Part shown: one piece after another, positions 47,861 through 57,593 of the stretch
Layout of the letters: the number at the start of each line of letters is the position of its first letter
Numbering within the stretch: position 1 is the first letter of the stretch
Source of the DNA: Streptomyces sioyaensis
GTDB lineage: Bacteria; Actinomycetota; Actinomycetes; Streptomycetales; Streptomycetaceae
Direction of reading: 5' to 3'
DNA: 64,000 nucleotides
NCBI RefSeq assembly: GCF_004122735.1
Contig: NZ_SDIF01000025.1
Span: 1 to 64,000 of the forward strand
Notes under the pieces: generated by a model
The model's input: the letters and a program-made list of their open reading frames with translations, nothing else
The model's database searches: none
What the model was told of the DNA's origin: nothing
Made by a program: the position numbers and the translations under genes

Positions 47861-48130
47861 CTTCCCACGTTGTCGGCTTACCCGCCGTGGGTGTTGCTCG
47901 CCGTTTGTCGCCCGCTGCGCGGTGCGCGCGCCGTTGCGCCCCTCCGCTGCGCTTTGCCTCGGCCCACGTTGTCGGCTTTCCCGCCGTGGTTGTTGCTCGC
48001 CGTTGCGCCTGCGGCGGGCGGCGCGTTGTCGGGTGCGGTGACGGGCCTCCGGGGCAGGGGTGTGGGACTGCTTCGCTTTACGTCCCACACCCCTGCCCCT
48101 CCGGCCCGTCCCCTCCCGTTGGAGGGGTGG
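47861..48130 (+). repeat. Structured 3' element, copy 1, downstream of the rluB-type gene
   Basis: It begins CTTCCCACGTTGTCGGCTTA 6 nt after the stop. Two tandem subunits of about 100 bp (47861 and about 47963) share CCCACGTTGTCGGCTT and CCGTGGxTGTTGCTCGCCGTT. A hairpin follows: 8-bp outer stem (48040-48047 with 48103-48110), 3x3 internal loop, perfect 18-bp inner stem (48051-48068 with 48082-48099) and 13-nt loop TGCTTCGCTTTAC. A third small stem, CCCCTCC-CGTT-GGAGGGG, ends it. The same element occurs inverted at 48240-48463. Confidence 0.85.
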
Positions 48131-48239
48131 GAAGTAGGCCGGTGGGGGTGGACGTGGCTGGTCGGGTGCGTCTTATGGGTCGTACAGAAACGGCCGAAAC
48201 GGCCGTCGGTGGCCCGCCCCCACGCACCTTCACTCACTC

Positions 48240-48463
48240 CACTCACGGGAGGGGACGGGCCGGAGGGGCCTGTTGTGTGGACGTAAAGCGAAGCAGTCCA
48301 CACAACAGGTCCCGGAGGTCCGTCACCGCACCCGACACCCACCCAGCCCGCCGCAGGCGCAACGGCGAGAAGACCCACGGCGGGCCAGCCGACAACGTGC
48401 GGGCGCGCCGCAAAGCGCAACGGCGAGCAACAACCACGGCGGGAAAGACAAAAACGTGGGAAG
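48240..48463 (-). repeat. Structured 3' element, copy 2, downstream of the RlaP-like gene
   Basis: Reading the minus strand from 48463, it starts CTTCCCACG and repeats the same order as copy 1: two subunits, then a hairpin and CCCCTCCCG. The hairpin stem (48265-48282 with 48296-48313, one G-T pair on the plus strand) has a different sequence from copy 1 but the same 18-bp length and the identical 13-nt loop. Outer arms 48254-48261 and 48317-48324 also pair. It abuts the RlaP-like stop codon. The 110 bp between the copies contains a small CGGCCG hairpin at 48190-48206. Confidence 0.85.
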
Positions 48464-49159
48464 TCAGCCAAGCGCAGAGCCCCGGCGGGCCCGAAAGAGG
48501 AAGTCCGCCACCCGGCCGTGGTCCGGCTCGGCCGGCAAGGGGGAGCCGGACACCGCCGCCTCGGCCTCCTCGGAGAGTCGCGCCATCCGGCGCTCCACCG
48601 TGGGCCAGGGCACCTCACCGCGCCGGACCGCCAGCAACGCCTCCCGGTTCGGGCCGACATCCAGGGTGAGCACGCCGGTGCGGAGCAGATCACGCGAGCT
48701 GGCCAGCAGCCGCAGCAGGTGCATGGCGTGCTTCCAGCGGGGCGTGCCGTGCTGCCGGACCTCGGCTCGCAGCTGTTTGAGCTGGCCGGTGGCGTAGCCC
48801 GCGAAGGTGCGGTGGGCCTGGCGGGACAGGAACGCCTCCCGCAGGGTGAGCAGCTCCCGCCCGATGGGGTCGATGCGCTCCACCAAGGGGGAGTGCAGAC
48901 ACTCCAGGACGGTGGGGTTCGCGCGCAGCCCCAGCTGACAGAACCGTTCCAGCTCCCAGGAGAACTCCTCCTCGCGCGGTCCCTCCACATGGGTGGGCGG
49001 CTTCTCGAAGCCCCAGAAGAGCGGGGTGGGGGCGAGATAGACCCCGCGGCGGTCGGTGTCACTGGTCTCCGTGGCCAGTCCGAAGGCGCGCGAGCCCATC
49101 ACGCATGCGTACACGGTGTGCTCGGCGACCAGCGAGTGACCTGCGGCGGCTTCCGACAT
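48464..49159 (-). CDS. RlaP-like nucleotidyltransferase
   Basis: The product is 231 residues. The core motif GSRAFGLATETSDTDRRGVYLAP has the GS and DxD residues of DNA-polymerase-beta-type nucleotidyltransferases of the RlaP group. LKQLRAEVRQHGTPRWKHAMHLLRLL and a C-terminal helical region follow. The substrate is unknown; RNA or protein has been suggested for the family. The ATG at 49159 is used because residues upstream are poorly supported and carry no RBS. It is convergent with the rluB-type gene across the paired repeat. Confidence 0.78.
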   Translation of the reverse strand: MSEAAAGHSLVAEHTVYACVMGSRAFGLATETSDTDRRGVYLAPTPLFWGFEKPPTHVEGPREEEFSWELERFCQLGLRANPTVLECLHSPLVERIDPIGRELLTLREAFLSRQAHRTFAGYATGQLKQLRAEVRQHGTPRWKHAMHLLRLLASSRDLLRTGVLTLDVGPNREALLAVRRGEVPWPTVERRMARLSEEAEAAVSGSPLPAEPDHGRVADFLFRARRGSALG

Positions 49160-49383
49160 GGCGGAGATTGTCGCTGGTGGGAGGGCGAATGTCACCCGTT
49201 TTGCCGGCCGATCGGGAACGGGGGACGGCTTGTTCACGGTCGGTGCGCGGAAGATCGCCGCCTGCACGGGCGCGGGCCGGCCCGTTTCCCTGTCCGGCCG
49301 CCGGACACGGAATGTCGGTGCGGCTGGTTACGCTGATCTGGACGCGCGCAGGTGCGTGCGGCCGGACGCAGGGGAGCAGTGAC

Positions 49384-49746
49384 GTGGCGGTACGAGCGGT
49401 CCGCGGGGCCGTCCAGCTGGAGCGGGACGACGCGGAGCACATGCAGGAGCAGGTCGGCGAGCTGCTCACCGCCATCCTGGAGCGCAACGACCTGGTCGCG
49501 GACGACCTCATCAGCGTGTGGTTCACCGCCACCCCCGATCTGCGCAGCGACTTCCCGGCCGCCGCCGCCCGCGCCCTGGGCATCACAGACGTACCGCTGA
49601 TCTGCGCCCAGGAGCTGGACATCGCCGGCGCTATGGAGCGCGTGGTGCGGGTGCTCGCCCACGTCGAGACCGGGCTGTCCAAGGCCGGGATCGCCCACGT
49701 CTACCTCGGCGCGGCCGGGGCGTTGCGGAAGGACATCGCGCAGTGA
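49384..49746 (+). CDS. aroH: Chorismate mutase, AroH type
   Basis: The product is 120 residues. It converts chorismate to prephenate. VRAVRGAVQLERDDAEHMQEQVGELLTAILERNDL with SVWFTATPDLRSDFPAAAARALG and ICAQELDIAGAMERVVRVLAHVE matches the trimeric Bacillus-type AroH rather than the AroQ helical type. GTG 49384 has GGGGAG upstream. Its stop overlaps the tyrA start. Confidence 0.93.
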   Translation: MAVRAVRGAVQLERDDAEHMQEQVGELLTAILERNDLVADDLISVWFTATPDLRSDFPAAAARALGITDVPLICAQELDIAGAMERVVRVLAHVETGLSKAGIAHVYLGAAGALRKDIAQ

Positions 49747-50828
49747 GGACCGCACTCGTCATCGGAACGGGCCTGATCGGCACCTCGGCCGCGCTCGCGC
49801 TGCACGCACGGGGCGTGCAGGTGTTCCTGGAGGACCACGACCAGGCCCAGGCCCTCACCGCCGCCGCACTCGGCGCGGGCACCGCCGAGGCACCCGCCGA
49901 ACCGGTCGATCTGGCCATCGTGGCCGTCCCGCCTGCCCATGTCGCCACGGCACTGGCGGACGCGATGCGCCGCGGCGTGGCCCGCGCGTACCTCGACGTC
50001 GCCAGCGTCAAGGGCGGCCCGCGCCGTGAGCTGGAGGCGATGGGCTGCGACCTGTCCGGTTACCTCGGCACCCATCCGATGGCCGGCAAGGAGCGCTCCG
50101 GCCCGCTGGCCGCCACCGCCGACCTCTTCGAAGGCCGCCCCTGGGTGCTCACCCCCACCCGCGACGGCAACACCGAGGTGCTCAACCTCGCCCTGGAGCT
50201 GGTCGCGCTGTGCCGGGCCGTCCCGGTCGTGATGGAGGCGGACGCGCACGACCGCGCCGTCGCCCTGGTCTCGCACACCCCGCAGCTGCTCTCCAGCCTC
50301 GTCGCCGCCCGGCTCAAGAGCGCCGACGAGACCGCCGTGCGCCTGTGCGGCCAGGGCATCCGGGATGTGACACGGATCGCGGCCTCCGACCCGGAGATGT
50401 GGATCGACATCCTGTCCGCCAACCCGGGCCCGGTCGCCGACGTGCTGTCCGAGATCGCCGCCGACCTCGACGAGACCGTGCGGTCGCTGCGTGCCCTGGA
50501 GTCCGCCGACGAGGAGAAGCGCGGCGGCGGCGCCCTCGGCATCGAGGACGTGCTCCGCCGTGGCAACGCCGGCCGGGACCGGGTGCCCGGCAAGCACGGC
50601 GCCGCCCCGGCCACCTACGAGATCGTCGCCGTCTACATCGGCGACCAGCCCGGTGAGCTGGCCCGGATTTTCGCCGACGCCGGCCGGGCCGGGGTCAACA
50701 TCGAGGACGTCCGCATCGAGCACGCCACCGGCCAGCAGGCGGGCTTCATCCAGCTCATGGTCGAGCCGCAGGCCGTGCCGGGGCTGACCGCGGAGCTGCG
50801 GGAGCGGGGCTGGTCCATCCGGCAGTGA
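49743..50828 (+). CDS. tyrA: Prephenate dehydrogenase with ACT domain
   Basis: The product is 361 residues. It oxidatively decarboxylates prephenate toward tyrosine. The NAD-binding motif is VIGTGLIGTSAAL at the N-terminus. GTHPMAGKERSG, AVALVSHTPQLLSSL and TRIAASDPEMWIDIL are catalytic-domain landmarks. The C-terminal 75 residues (YEIVAVYIGDQPGELARIFADAGRAGVNIEDVRIEH) are an ACT domain, so feedback control by tyrosine is likely. The GTG at 49743 overlaps the aroH stop. Confidence 0.94.
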   Translation: MRTALVIGTGLIGTSAALALHARGVQVFLEDHDQAQALTAAALGAGTAEAPAEPVDLAIVAVPPAHVATALADAMRRGVARAYLDVASVKGGPRRELEAMGCDLSGYLGTHPMAGKERSGPLAATADLFEGRPWVLTPTRDGNTEVLNLALELVALCRAVPVVMEADAHDRAVALVSHTPQLLSSLVAARLKSADETAVRLCGQGIRDVTRIAASDPEMWIDILSANPGPVADVLSEIAADLDETVRSLRALESADEEKRGGGALGIEDVLRRGNAGRDRVPGKHGAAPATYEIVAVYIGDQPGELARIFADAGRAGVNIEDVRIEHATGQQAGFIQLMVEPQAVPGLTAELRERGWSIRQ

Positions 50829-50926
50829 CACCGTGGACGGGGCGGTGCGGGTGAGCCAGTAACCTTGTCCGAGGCCCTTATGGCCCTTGGACCCCCGCCC
50901 CGTGTACAAGAAAGGTGTTCGTCACC

Positions 50927-51658
50927 GTGGAAACCGCCGCTCGGACCGCCCCGGCAGCAGTGATTGTCGCCATCGACGGCCCCGCAGGCACGGGCAAGTC
51001 CAGCACGTCCAAGGCCGTCGCCGGCAAGCTCGGCCTCGGCTACCTCGACACCGGCGCCCAGTACCGCGCGATCACCTGGTGGATGCTGAACAACGGCATC
51101 GACGTCAATGACGCGACCGCGGTGGCCGACGCCGCCGCCAAGCCCGTGATCGTCTCCGGCACCGACCCGGCCGCCCCGACCATCACGGTCGACGGCCTGG
51201 ACGCCGCGGGCCCGATCCGCACCCAGGAGGTCACCGCCGCGGTCAGCGCCGTCAGCGCGGTCCCCGAGGTGCGGGCCCTGATCACCGACCTGCAGCGCTC
51301 CATCGCCGCCGAGGCGCCGAACGGCATCGTCGTCGAGGGCCGGGACATCGGCATCACGGTCCTGCCCGACGCCGACCTCAAGGTCTTCCTGACCGCCTCC
51401 CCCGAGGCGCGGGCGGCCCGCCGCAGCGGCGAGCTCAAGGGCAAGGACCCCCAGCAGGCCACCGACCTGGCCGCCACCCGCGAGGCCCTGATCAAGCGGG
51501 ACGCCGCCGACTCCGGCCGGAAGACCTCCCCGCTGGCCAAGGCGGACGACGCGGTCGAGGTGGACACCACCGAGCTGACCCTGGAGCAGGTCATCGAGTG
51601 CGTGGTCACCCTCATCGAGGGCGCCGGCGCCGAGAAGGCGGGGCGGGTCGCCCGGTGA
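50927..51658 (+). CDS. cmk: Cytidylate kinase
   Basis: The product is 243 residues. It phosphorylates CMP and dCMP. The P-loop is AIDGPAGTGKSST near residue 17, followed by GYLDTGAQYRAITWW and VVEGRDIGITVLPDADLKVFLTASPEARAARR. The GTG at 50927 has AAAGGTG 9 nt upstream; the earlier GTG at 50915 lies inside that site. The stop overlaps plsC. The cmk-plsC-der order is widespread in actinomycetes. Confidence 0.95.
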   Translation: METAARTAPAAVIVAIDGPAGTGKSSTSKAVAGKLGLGYLDTGAQYRAITWWMLNNGIDVNDATAVADAAAKPVIVSGTDPAAPTITVDGLDAAGPIRTQEVTAAVSAVSAVPEVRALITDLQRSIAAEAPNGIVVEGRDIGITVLPDADLKVFLTASPEARAARRSGELKGKDPQQATDLAATREALIKRDAADSGRKTSPLAKADDAVEVDTTELTLEQVIECVVTLIEGAGAEKAGRVAR

Positions 51659-52311
51659 CCGACAGCGGCAGGGCGCCGAGCGCGGCCGGCGCCGCGGTCG
51701 GCCGGCGGATCGGCATCGGCCTGATGTACGGGCTGTGGCGGCCGCGGGTGCTGGGTGCCTGGCGGGTGCCGTCCACCGGACCGGCGATCCTCGCCGTCAA
51801 CCACTCGCACGGCATCGACGGCCCGATGCTGATGGGCACCGCGCCGCGGCCGGTGCACTTCCTGATCAAGAAGGAAGCCTTCGTCGGCCCGCTGGACCCG
51901 TTCCTGCGGGGCATCGGGCAGCTGAAGGTGGACCGCAGCACCGCCGACCGCAAGGCGATCACCGACGCGCTCGGCGTACTGGAGGACGGCGGGGTGCTGG
52001 GGATCTTCCCGGAAGGCACCCGCGGCGAGGGCGACTTCGCCTCCCTGCGGGCCGGCCTGGCGTACTTCGCGGTGCGCTCCGGCGCCCCGGTCGTGCCGGT
52101 GGCGGTGCTCGGCAGCACGGACCGGCACAGCCGGCTGACCTCCGCCGTCCCGCCGCTGCGCGCCCGCGTCGACGTCGTCTTCGGCGACGCCTTCGAGGCG
52201 GGCGACGGGAGCGGCCGCCGCACCCGCAAGGCGCTCGACGAGGCGACCGTACGGATCCAGGAGCGGCTGACCGCCCACCTGGACCGGGCCCGGCGCCTGA
52301 CCGGGCGCTGA
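51655..52311 (+). CDS. 1-acylglycerol-3-phosphate acyltransferase family protein
   Basis: The product is 218 residues of the PlsC/LPLAT family. The HX4D motif is H50-D55 in NHSHGID. FLIKKEAFVGPLDPFLRGIGQLKVDR and GIFPEGTRGEGD supply the acyl-binding and phosphate-binding motifs, with PVVPVAVLGS completing the set. It acylates a lysophospholipid at the membrane; no transmembrane segment is clear. The GTG overlaps the cmk stop. Confidence 0.9.
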   Translation: MTDSGRAPSAAGAAVGRRIGIGLMYGLWRPRVLGAWRVPSTGPAILAVNHSHGIDGPMLMGTAPRPVHFLIKKEAFVGPLDPFLRGIGQLKVDRSTADRKAITDALGVLEDGGVLGIFPEGTRGEGDFASLRAGLAYFAVRSGAPVVPVAVLGSTDRHSRLTSAVPPLRARVDVVFGDAFEAGDGSGRRTRKALDEATVRIQERLTAHLDRARRLTGR

Positions 52312-52380
52312 ACCACACTTGAGTAGTGGGCCGCGCACGAGCGGCCCACCGACCACGATGATGAACGAGGAACGGACTTC

Positions 52381-53841
52381 ATGAACGACCAGATCCCTAC
52401 CGGCGACGAGCACGGTGCGCTTGGCGACGCCGAGTACGCGGAGTTCATGGAGCTCGCCGCGGAGGAGGGCTTCGACCTGGAGGAGGTCGAGGGCGACATC
52501 GCCGCGGCCGGCCACGGTCCGCTGCCCGTCCTCGCCGTCATCGGCCGCCCCAACGTCGGCAAGTCGACGCTGGTGAACCGCATCATCGGCCGCCGTGAGG
52601 CGGTCGTCGAGGACAAGCCGGGCGTCACCCGCGACCGCGTCACCTACGAGGCCGACTGGAACGGCCGCCGGTTCAAGGTCGTCGACACCGGCGGCTGGGA
52701 GCAGGACGTCCTCGGCATCGACGCCTCCGTGGCGATGCAGGCCGAGTTCGCCATCGAGGCCGCGGACGCGGTGGTCTTCGTCGTCGACGCCAAGGTCGGC
52801 GCGACCGACACCGACGAGGCCGTCGTCAAGCTGCTGCGCCGGGCCGGCAAGCCCGTGGTCCTGGTCGCCAACAAGGTTGACGGCCCGTCGGGCGAAGCCG
52901 ACGCCGCCATGCTGTGGTCGCTCGGCCTCGGCGAGCCGCACCCGGTCTCCGCCCTCCACGGCCGGGGCACCGGCGACATGCTCGACGCCGCTCTGGACGC
53001 CCTGCCCGAGGCGCCCGCGCAGACCTTCGGCACCGCCCTCGGCGGCCCCCGCCGGATCGCGCTGATCGGCCGGCCGAACGTCGGCAAGTCGTCGCTGCTG
53101 AACAAGGTCGCCGGCGAGGAGCGGGTGGTCGTCAACGAGCTGGCCGGCACCACCCGTGACCCGGTCGACGAGATGATCGAACTCGGCGGCAAGACCTGGA
53201 AGTTCGTGGACACCGCCGGTATCCGCCGCCGGGTGCACCTCCAGGAAGGCGCCGACTACTACGCCTCGCTGCGCACCGCTGCGGCCGTCGAGAAGGCCGA
53301 GGTCGCCGTCGTCCTGATCGACGCGTCCGAATCCATCAGCGTCCAGGACCAGCGCATCATCACGATGGCCGTCGAGGCCGGCCGCGCCCTGGTCATCGCC
53401 TACAACAAGTGGGACACCCTCGACGAGGAGCGCCGCTTCTACCTGGAGCGGGAGATCGAGCGGGACCTGGTGCAGATCCCGTGGGCGATGCGGGTGAACG
53501 TCTCCGCGCGCACCGGCCGCCACATGGAGAAGCTGGTCCCGGCGATCGAGACCGCGCTGGCCGGCTGGGAGACCCGGATCCCCACCGGGCGGCTGAACGC
53601 CTTCCTCGGTGAGATCGTCGCCTCGCACCCGCACCCGATTCGCGGCGGCAAGCAGCCGCGCATCCTCTTCGGCACCCAGGCGGGCACCAAGCCGCCGCGC
53701 TTCGTCCTCTTCGCCTCCGGCTTCCTGGAGGCCGGCTACCGCCGCTTCATCGAGCGCCGGCTGCGCGAGGAGTTCGGCTTCGACGGGACGCCGGTCCACA
53801 TCTCCGTGCGGGTGCGCGAGAAGCGCGGCAAGAAGAAGTAG
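52381..53841 (+). CDS. der: Ribosome biogenesis GTPase Der
   Basis: The product is 486 residues with two tandem G domains. P-loops are GRPNVGKST (residues about 57-65) and GRPNVGKSS (about 229-237), each with its DTGG or DTAG and NKxD motifs (NKVD, NKWD). A C-terminal KH-like domain ends the protein ([41 protein letters not shown]). Der acts in assembly of the 50S subunit. An acidic N-terminal tail of about 45 residues is present. Confidence 0.96.
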   Translation: MNDQIPTGDEHGALGDAEYAEFMELAAEEGFDLEEVEGDIAAAGHGPLPVLAVIGRPNVGKSTLVNRIIGRREAVVEDKPGVTRDRVTYEADWNGRRFKVVDTGGWEQDVLGIDASVAMQAEFAIEAADAVVFVVDAKVGATDTDEAVVKLLRRAGKPVVLVANKVDGPSGEADAAMLWSLGLGEPHPVSALHGRGTGDMLDAALDALPEAPAQTFGTALGGPRRIALIGRPNVGKSSLLNKVAGEERVVVNELAGTTRDPVDEMIELGGKTWKFVDTAGIRRRVHLQEGADYYASLRTAAAVEKAEVAVVLIDASESISVQDQRIITMAVEAGRALVIAYNKWDTLDEERRFYLEREIERDLVQIPWAMRVNVSARTGRHMEKLVPAIETALAGWETRIPTGRLNAFLGEIVASHPHPIRGGKQPRILFGTQAGTKPPRFVLFASGFLEAGYRRFIERRLREEFGFDGTPVHISVRVREKRGKKK

Positions 53842-53871
53842 CGGCGGTCCCCTCCGGGCCGCGCGGGCGGA

Positions 53872-54207
53872 TCAGTGTCCGTGCGGCCGGTGGTCCCGCC
53901 GCGCCGGCGGCAGCGCCGGGGCATGGCCCCGCGGGTGGTACGGCGGCCGGCTCACGACCTCCCAGTGGCCCGTGGGCGCCGTACGGCTCCAGTCCCCGGC
54001 GCCGCGCAGCACCTCCGGGGTCTCCGGCTCGTCCGTACGGTCCCCGGGCAGCGCCCGGAAGGAGCGGCGGTACTCGGCGTACAGCGCGTCATAGATCGGG
54101 GTGGCCGAGCCGTGCTCCGCGGTGTGCGTCGTCCCGTGTTCGTACGACGGGCGCATGCCGGGGATCGGGTGGGTGTAGGCGTGGGAGGAGGGGTCGTATG
54201 CGTGCAC
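53872..54207 (-). CDS. Small hypothetical protein
   Basis: The predicted protein has about 111 residues, rich in His, Pro, Arg and Tyr (DPSSHAYTHPIPGMRPSYEHGTTHTAEHGSATPIYDALYAEYRRSFRALPGDR). The YDALYAEYRRSFRALPGDR segment looks like the structured part. The GTG at 54207 is a choice of convenience; the frame stays open upstream to 54378. The function is unknown. It converges on der. Confidence 0.55.
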   Translation of the reverse strand: MHAYDPSSHAYTHPIPGMRPSYEHGTTHTAEHGSATPIYDALYAEYRRSFRALPGDRTDEPETPEVLRGAGDWSRTAPTGHWEVVSRPPYHPRGHAPALPPARRDHRPHGH

Positions 54208-54319
54208 GTATGTGCCAACGACCCTGATGGCCGCGGGATGCGGCTTTCGCGCGGAAATGGCTGATCGCGAGGGCAAGACCGTCCGGAATGGCGGTCCTGC
54301 CCCCGCGATCGGGTGTCCA

Positions 54320-54382
54320 GGGCGTGTCCGCAAAGTCCCGTCGTCCGCCCGTAGAGCCAGGCGGGACGTTGCGGACACGCCC
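54320..54382 (-). terminator. Long hairpin downstream of the 54.4-kb hypothetical gene
   Basis: GGGCGTGTCCGCAA (54320-54333) pairs perfectly with TTGCGGACACGCCC (54369-54382), with a further 6-bp inner stem (GTCCCG with CGGGAC) after one mismatch. It lies just past the stop of the minus-strand gene. The T tract is absent; it may be a terminator or a dispersed repeat. Confidence 0.65.
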
Positions 54383-54391
54383 CAGGGACGG

Positions 54392-55201
54392 TCAGGTGCC
54401 GGCCAGCGGCATCTCCGCGGCGACCAGGGCGCCCTTCGACGCGGCGTTCTCCAGCGCCTGCCGCATGAGGTCCTCGCGCGGCTGGTGGCCGATGGTGCCG
54501 GACGGTGCGGCGTACATCACCACCGACTGCGCCTTGTTGGCCGCGGCGCGCCAGCCGTCGGAGACGGCCAGCGGCTGGTGGGCCTGCCACCAGGCGGCCT
54601 GGTTGCCGGCGCTGCCCGGCTGGAGGACGGCGTGCAGCTTGCCCATGGCCAGCAGTGCGGACCAGCCCGGGTTCGGGCCGGGGAGCTGGTTCACGTCCGT
54701 CACCGGGTGGAAGCCCTGCTCCAGGAGCAGCGGGAGGAAGTCGTCGTCCGGGCCGGTCGAGCCGGGACGGGCGATCGGGCCGTCCGGCTCGACCACCAGG
54801 GCCGGGCGCAGATCGTCCTCGATCAGCACCAGGCCGCAGGTGATCCCGAGGGTGGCCTGGCGCGGGGTGGTGGGGACCGGGGCGGCCGGCGCGGGCCCCG
54901 ATCCGGGCGTACGGGCGGCGGCGTCCTCTCCGGTGATGGAGCGCACGGCTCCCTGGAGCTGCTCCTCCGACACCGGGACGACCTGGGAGGGGATGCACGT
55001 GGCATGGGCGAACGCGAGTACCGCGGTCTCCTCGCCCACGAACAGGACGGTGCTGGTGCGCTCCTGGTCGCTGTCTCCGGGGGTCCGGCAGGAGGTGCAG
55101 TCATAGCTGCCGGGGGCGTCGCCACCGGCCAGCAGGCGGTCGGCTTCTTCGTCGCCGATCTCGGCGCGAACGTCGTCACTGACGTCGAGCATGCGCGGCA
55201 C
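54392..55201 (-). CDS. Conserved hypothetical protein with Cys pair
   Basis: The product is 269 residues with no signal peptide. A CTSCRTPG motif near residue 35 could bind metal or be a redox pair. ATLGITCGLVLIEDDLRPALVVEPDGPI and WSALLAMGKLHAVLQPGSAGNQAAWWQAHQPLAVSDGWRAAANKAQSVVMYAAP suggest a folded alpha/beta domain. I cannot name the family. The GTG at 55201 has GAGGAG 6 nt upstream. Confidence 0.75.
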   Translation of the reverse strand: MPRMLDVSDDVRAEIGDEEADRLLAGGDAPGSYDCTSCRTPGDSDQERTSTVLFVGEETAVLAFAHATCIPSQVVPVSEEQLQGAVRSITGEDAAARTPGSGPAPAAPVPTTPRQATLGITCGLVLIEDDLRPALVVEPDGPIARPGSTGPDDDFLPLLLEQGFHPVTDVNQLPGPNPGWSALLAMGKLHAVLQPGSAGNQAAWWQAHQPLAVSDGWRAAANKAQSVVMYAAPSGTIGHQPREDLMRQALENAASKGALVAAEMPLAGT

Positions 55202-55362
55202 GGGTGGCTCCTCGATCTCTGTGCGTCTGCCGGGTGGTCTCCCGGCTCGTACAAGGACAACGGGTGACCTGCGGCAGGGGTCACGCGAGGGCGGGAACAG
55301 AATCGAACCAATCGCCGCACAGGGGGATTCAACGGAAAGCCGCCCCGCAAGCGGTCACATAG

Positions 55363-56067
<705 letters not shown>

Positions 56068-56333
56068 GGACCCGTCGGGGACCCGTCGGGGACCGCCGGG
56101 CAGCGGGGGTGTCTCCCCTAGGGGGCGGAGCGCATTCAGAGGCACGGGGTTCCATGAAGCCGTTACCGATGTCCTAACTCTTTCGGAACAACTTGGCGTG
56201 TCCGCCCAACCCGGAACCTCCTTTCATCGTCCTTCCGTTCAGCAGGGGGATACGTCGCGCCATCAGGAGGGGAGTGCGACGTGACCCACGGGGAGACCAG
56301 CTAGGACCGGAAGACCAGGGGACACGGGGACGG

Positions 56334-57593
56334 ATGCACATTTCATTCCTGATTCACAATGCGTACGGGATAGGGGGGACGATCCGCACGACGTTCAACT
56401 TGGCCCGCACGCTCGCCGAGCAGCACGACGTCGAGATCGTGTCCGTCCTGCGCCACCGCGACGCGCCGGTCTTCGACCTCGGCCCCCGTGTCGCGCTGCG
56501 GCATCTCGTGGACATCAGGGAGAACGGCCCCCACTACGAGGGCGCGGATCCCGCGCACGCCCGCCCGGCCAGGGTCTTCCCCGCCGCCGAGGTCCGCTAC
56601 CGCCAGTACAGCGAGCTCACCGACCGCCGGATCGCCCAGCATCTGCGCCGCACCGAGGCCGATGTCCTGGTCGGCACCCGGCCCGGACTCAATGTGCACA
56701 TCGCCAAGCAGGCGCGCCGCGGCCCGGTCCGCATGGGCCAGGAGCACCTCACCCTCGACACCCATCAGCCGGCGCTCAAGCTGGCACTGCGCAGCGCCTA
56801 TCCGCGCCTCGACGCGGTCACCACCGTCACCGAGGCCGACGCCCGTTCCTACCGCCGGACGCTGCGGCTGCCCGGTGTGCGCATCGAGGCGGTGCCCAAC
56901 AGCGTGCCGGCGCCCGCCGTTGCGGCCGCCGACGGCAGCGGCAAGTGGGTCGTCGCGGCCGGCCGGCTCACCCGCGTCAAGCGCTATGACGTCCTCATCC
57001 GCGCCTTCGCCCAGGTCGTCGCCGCGCGTCCCGACTGGCGGCTGCGGATATACGGCGGCGGCACGGAGAAGGCCGCGCTGCGCGCGCTGATCGACGAACT
57101 CGGCCTGTACAACCACGTCTTCCTGATGGGCCCGGCCAACCCCCTGGAGTCCGAGTGGGCCAAGGGCTCGATCGCGGCCGTGTCCTCCAGCCTGGAGTCC
57201 TTCGGGATGACGATCGTCGAGGCGATGCGCTGCGGGCTCCCGGTCGTCGCCACGAACTGCCCGCACGGCCCCGGCGAGATCATCGCCGACGGGGTGGACG
57301 GCAAGCTGGTGCCGGTCGGCAATCCGCAGGCGCTGGCCGGCTCACTGCTCACGCTCATCAACGACGACGACGCCCGCATCCGGATGGGCGGCGCCGCGCT
57401 GGCCTCGTCCGCCCGCTTCGACCCCGCCATGGTCGCCGGGCGCTACGAGGCACTCTTCGGGGAGCTGCTCGCCCGCCGCCGGGGAAGCCGGCTGCACTGC
57501 GGTCTGCATCGCGCCCGGGGAGCCCTGCTCGGCGGCGCATACGCCACCAAGGATGCGGCCCGCGCCGCGCTGAGAGGGGTGCGGACGGTATGA
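56334..57593 (+). CDS. GT4 family glycosyltransferase
   Basis: The product is 419 residues, a GT-B glycosyltransferase. HISFLIHNAYGIGGTIRTTFNLARTLAEQHDVEIVS is the N-terminal domain. WVVAAGRLTRVKRYDVLIRAFAQV, and VSSSLESFGMTIVEAMRCGLPVVATNCPHGPGEII, are donor-domain landmarks including the E-x7-E pair. It resembles TagE/poly(glycerol-phosphate) glucosyltransferases, so a wall teichoic acid-like substrate is possible. The ATG at 56334 has GGGGA nearby. It is coupled to the next gene by an ATGA. Confidence 0.85.
   Translation: MHISFLIHNAYGIGGTIRTTFNLARTLAEQHDVEIVSVLRHRDAPVFDLGPRVALRHLVDIRENGPHYEGADPAHARPARVFPAAEVRYRQYSELTDRRIAQHLRRTEADVLVGTRPGLNVHIAKQARRGPVRMGQEHLTLDTHQPALKLALRSAYPRLDAVTTVTEADARSYRRTLRLPGVRIEAVPNSVPAPAVAAADGSGKWVVAAGRLTRVKRYDVLIRAFAQVVAARPDWRLRIYGGGTEKAALRALIDELGLYNHVFLMGPANPLESEWAKGSIAAVSSSLESFGMTIVEAMRCGLPVVATNCPHGPGEIIADGVDGKLVPVGNPQALAGSLLTLINDDDARIRMGGAALASSARFDPAMVAGRYEALFGELLARRRGSRLHCGLHRARGALLGGAYATKDAARAALRGVRTV

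Noticed and set aside
47858..48669. Several frames over the twin 3' element (142, 260 and 174 residues)
   Set aside because: They arise from the repeat itself, have no RBS, and run through both arms of the structured region. The conserved loop and stems explain the sequence better.
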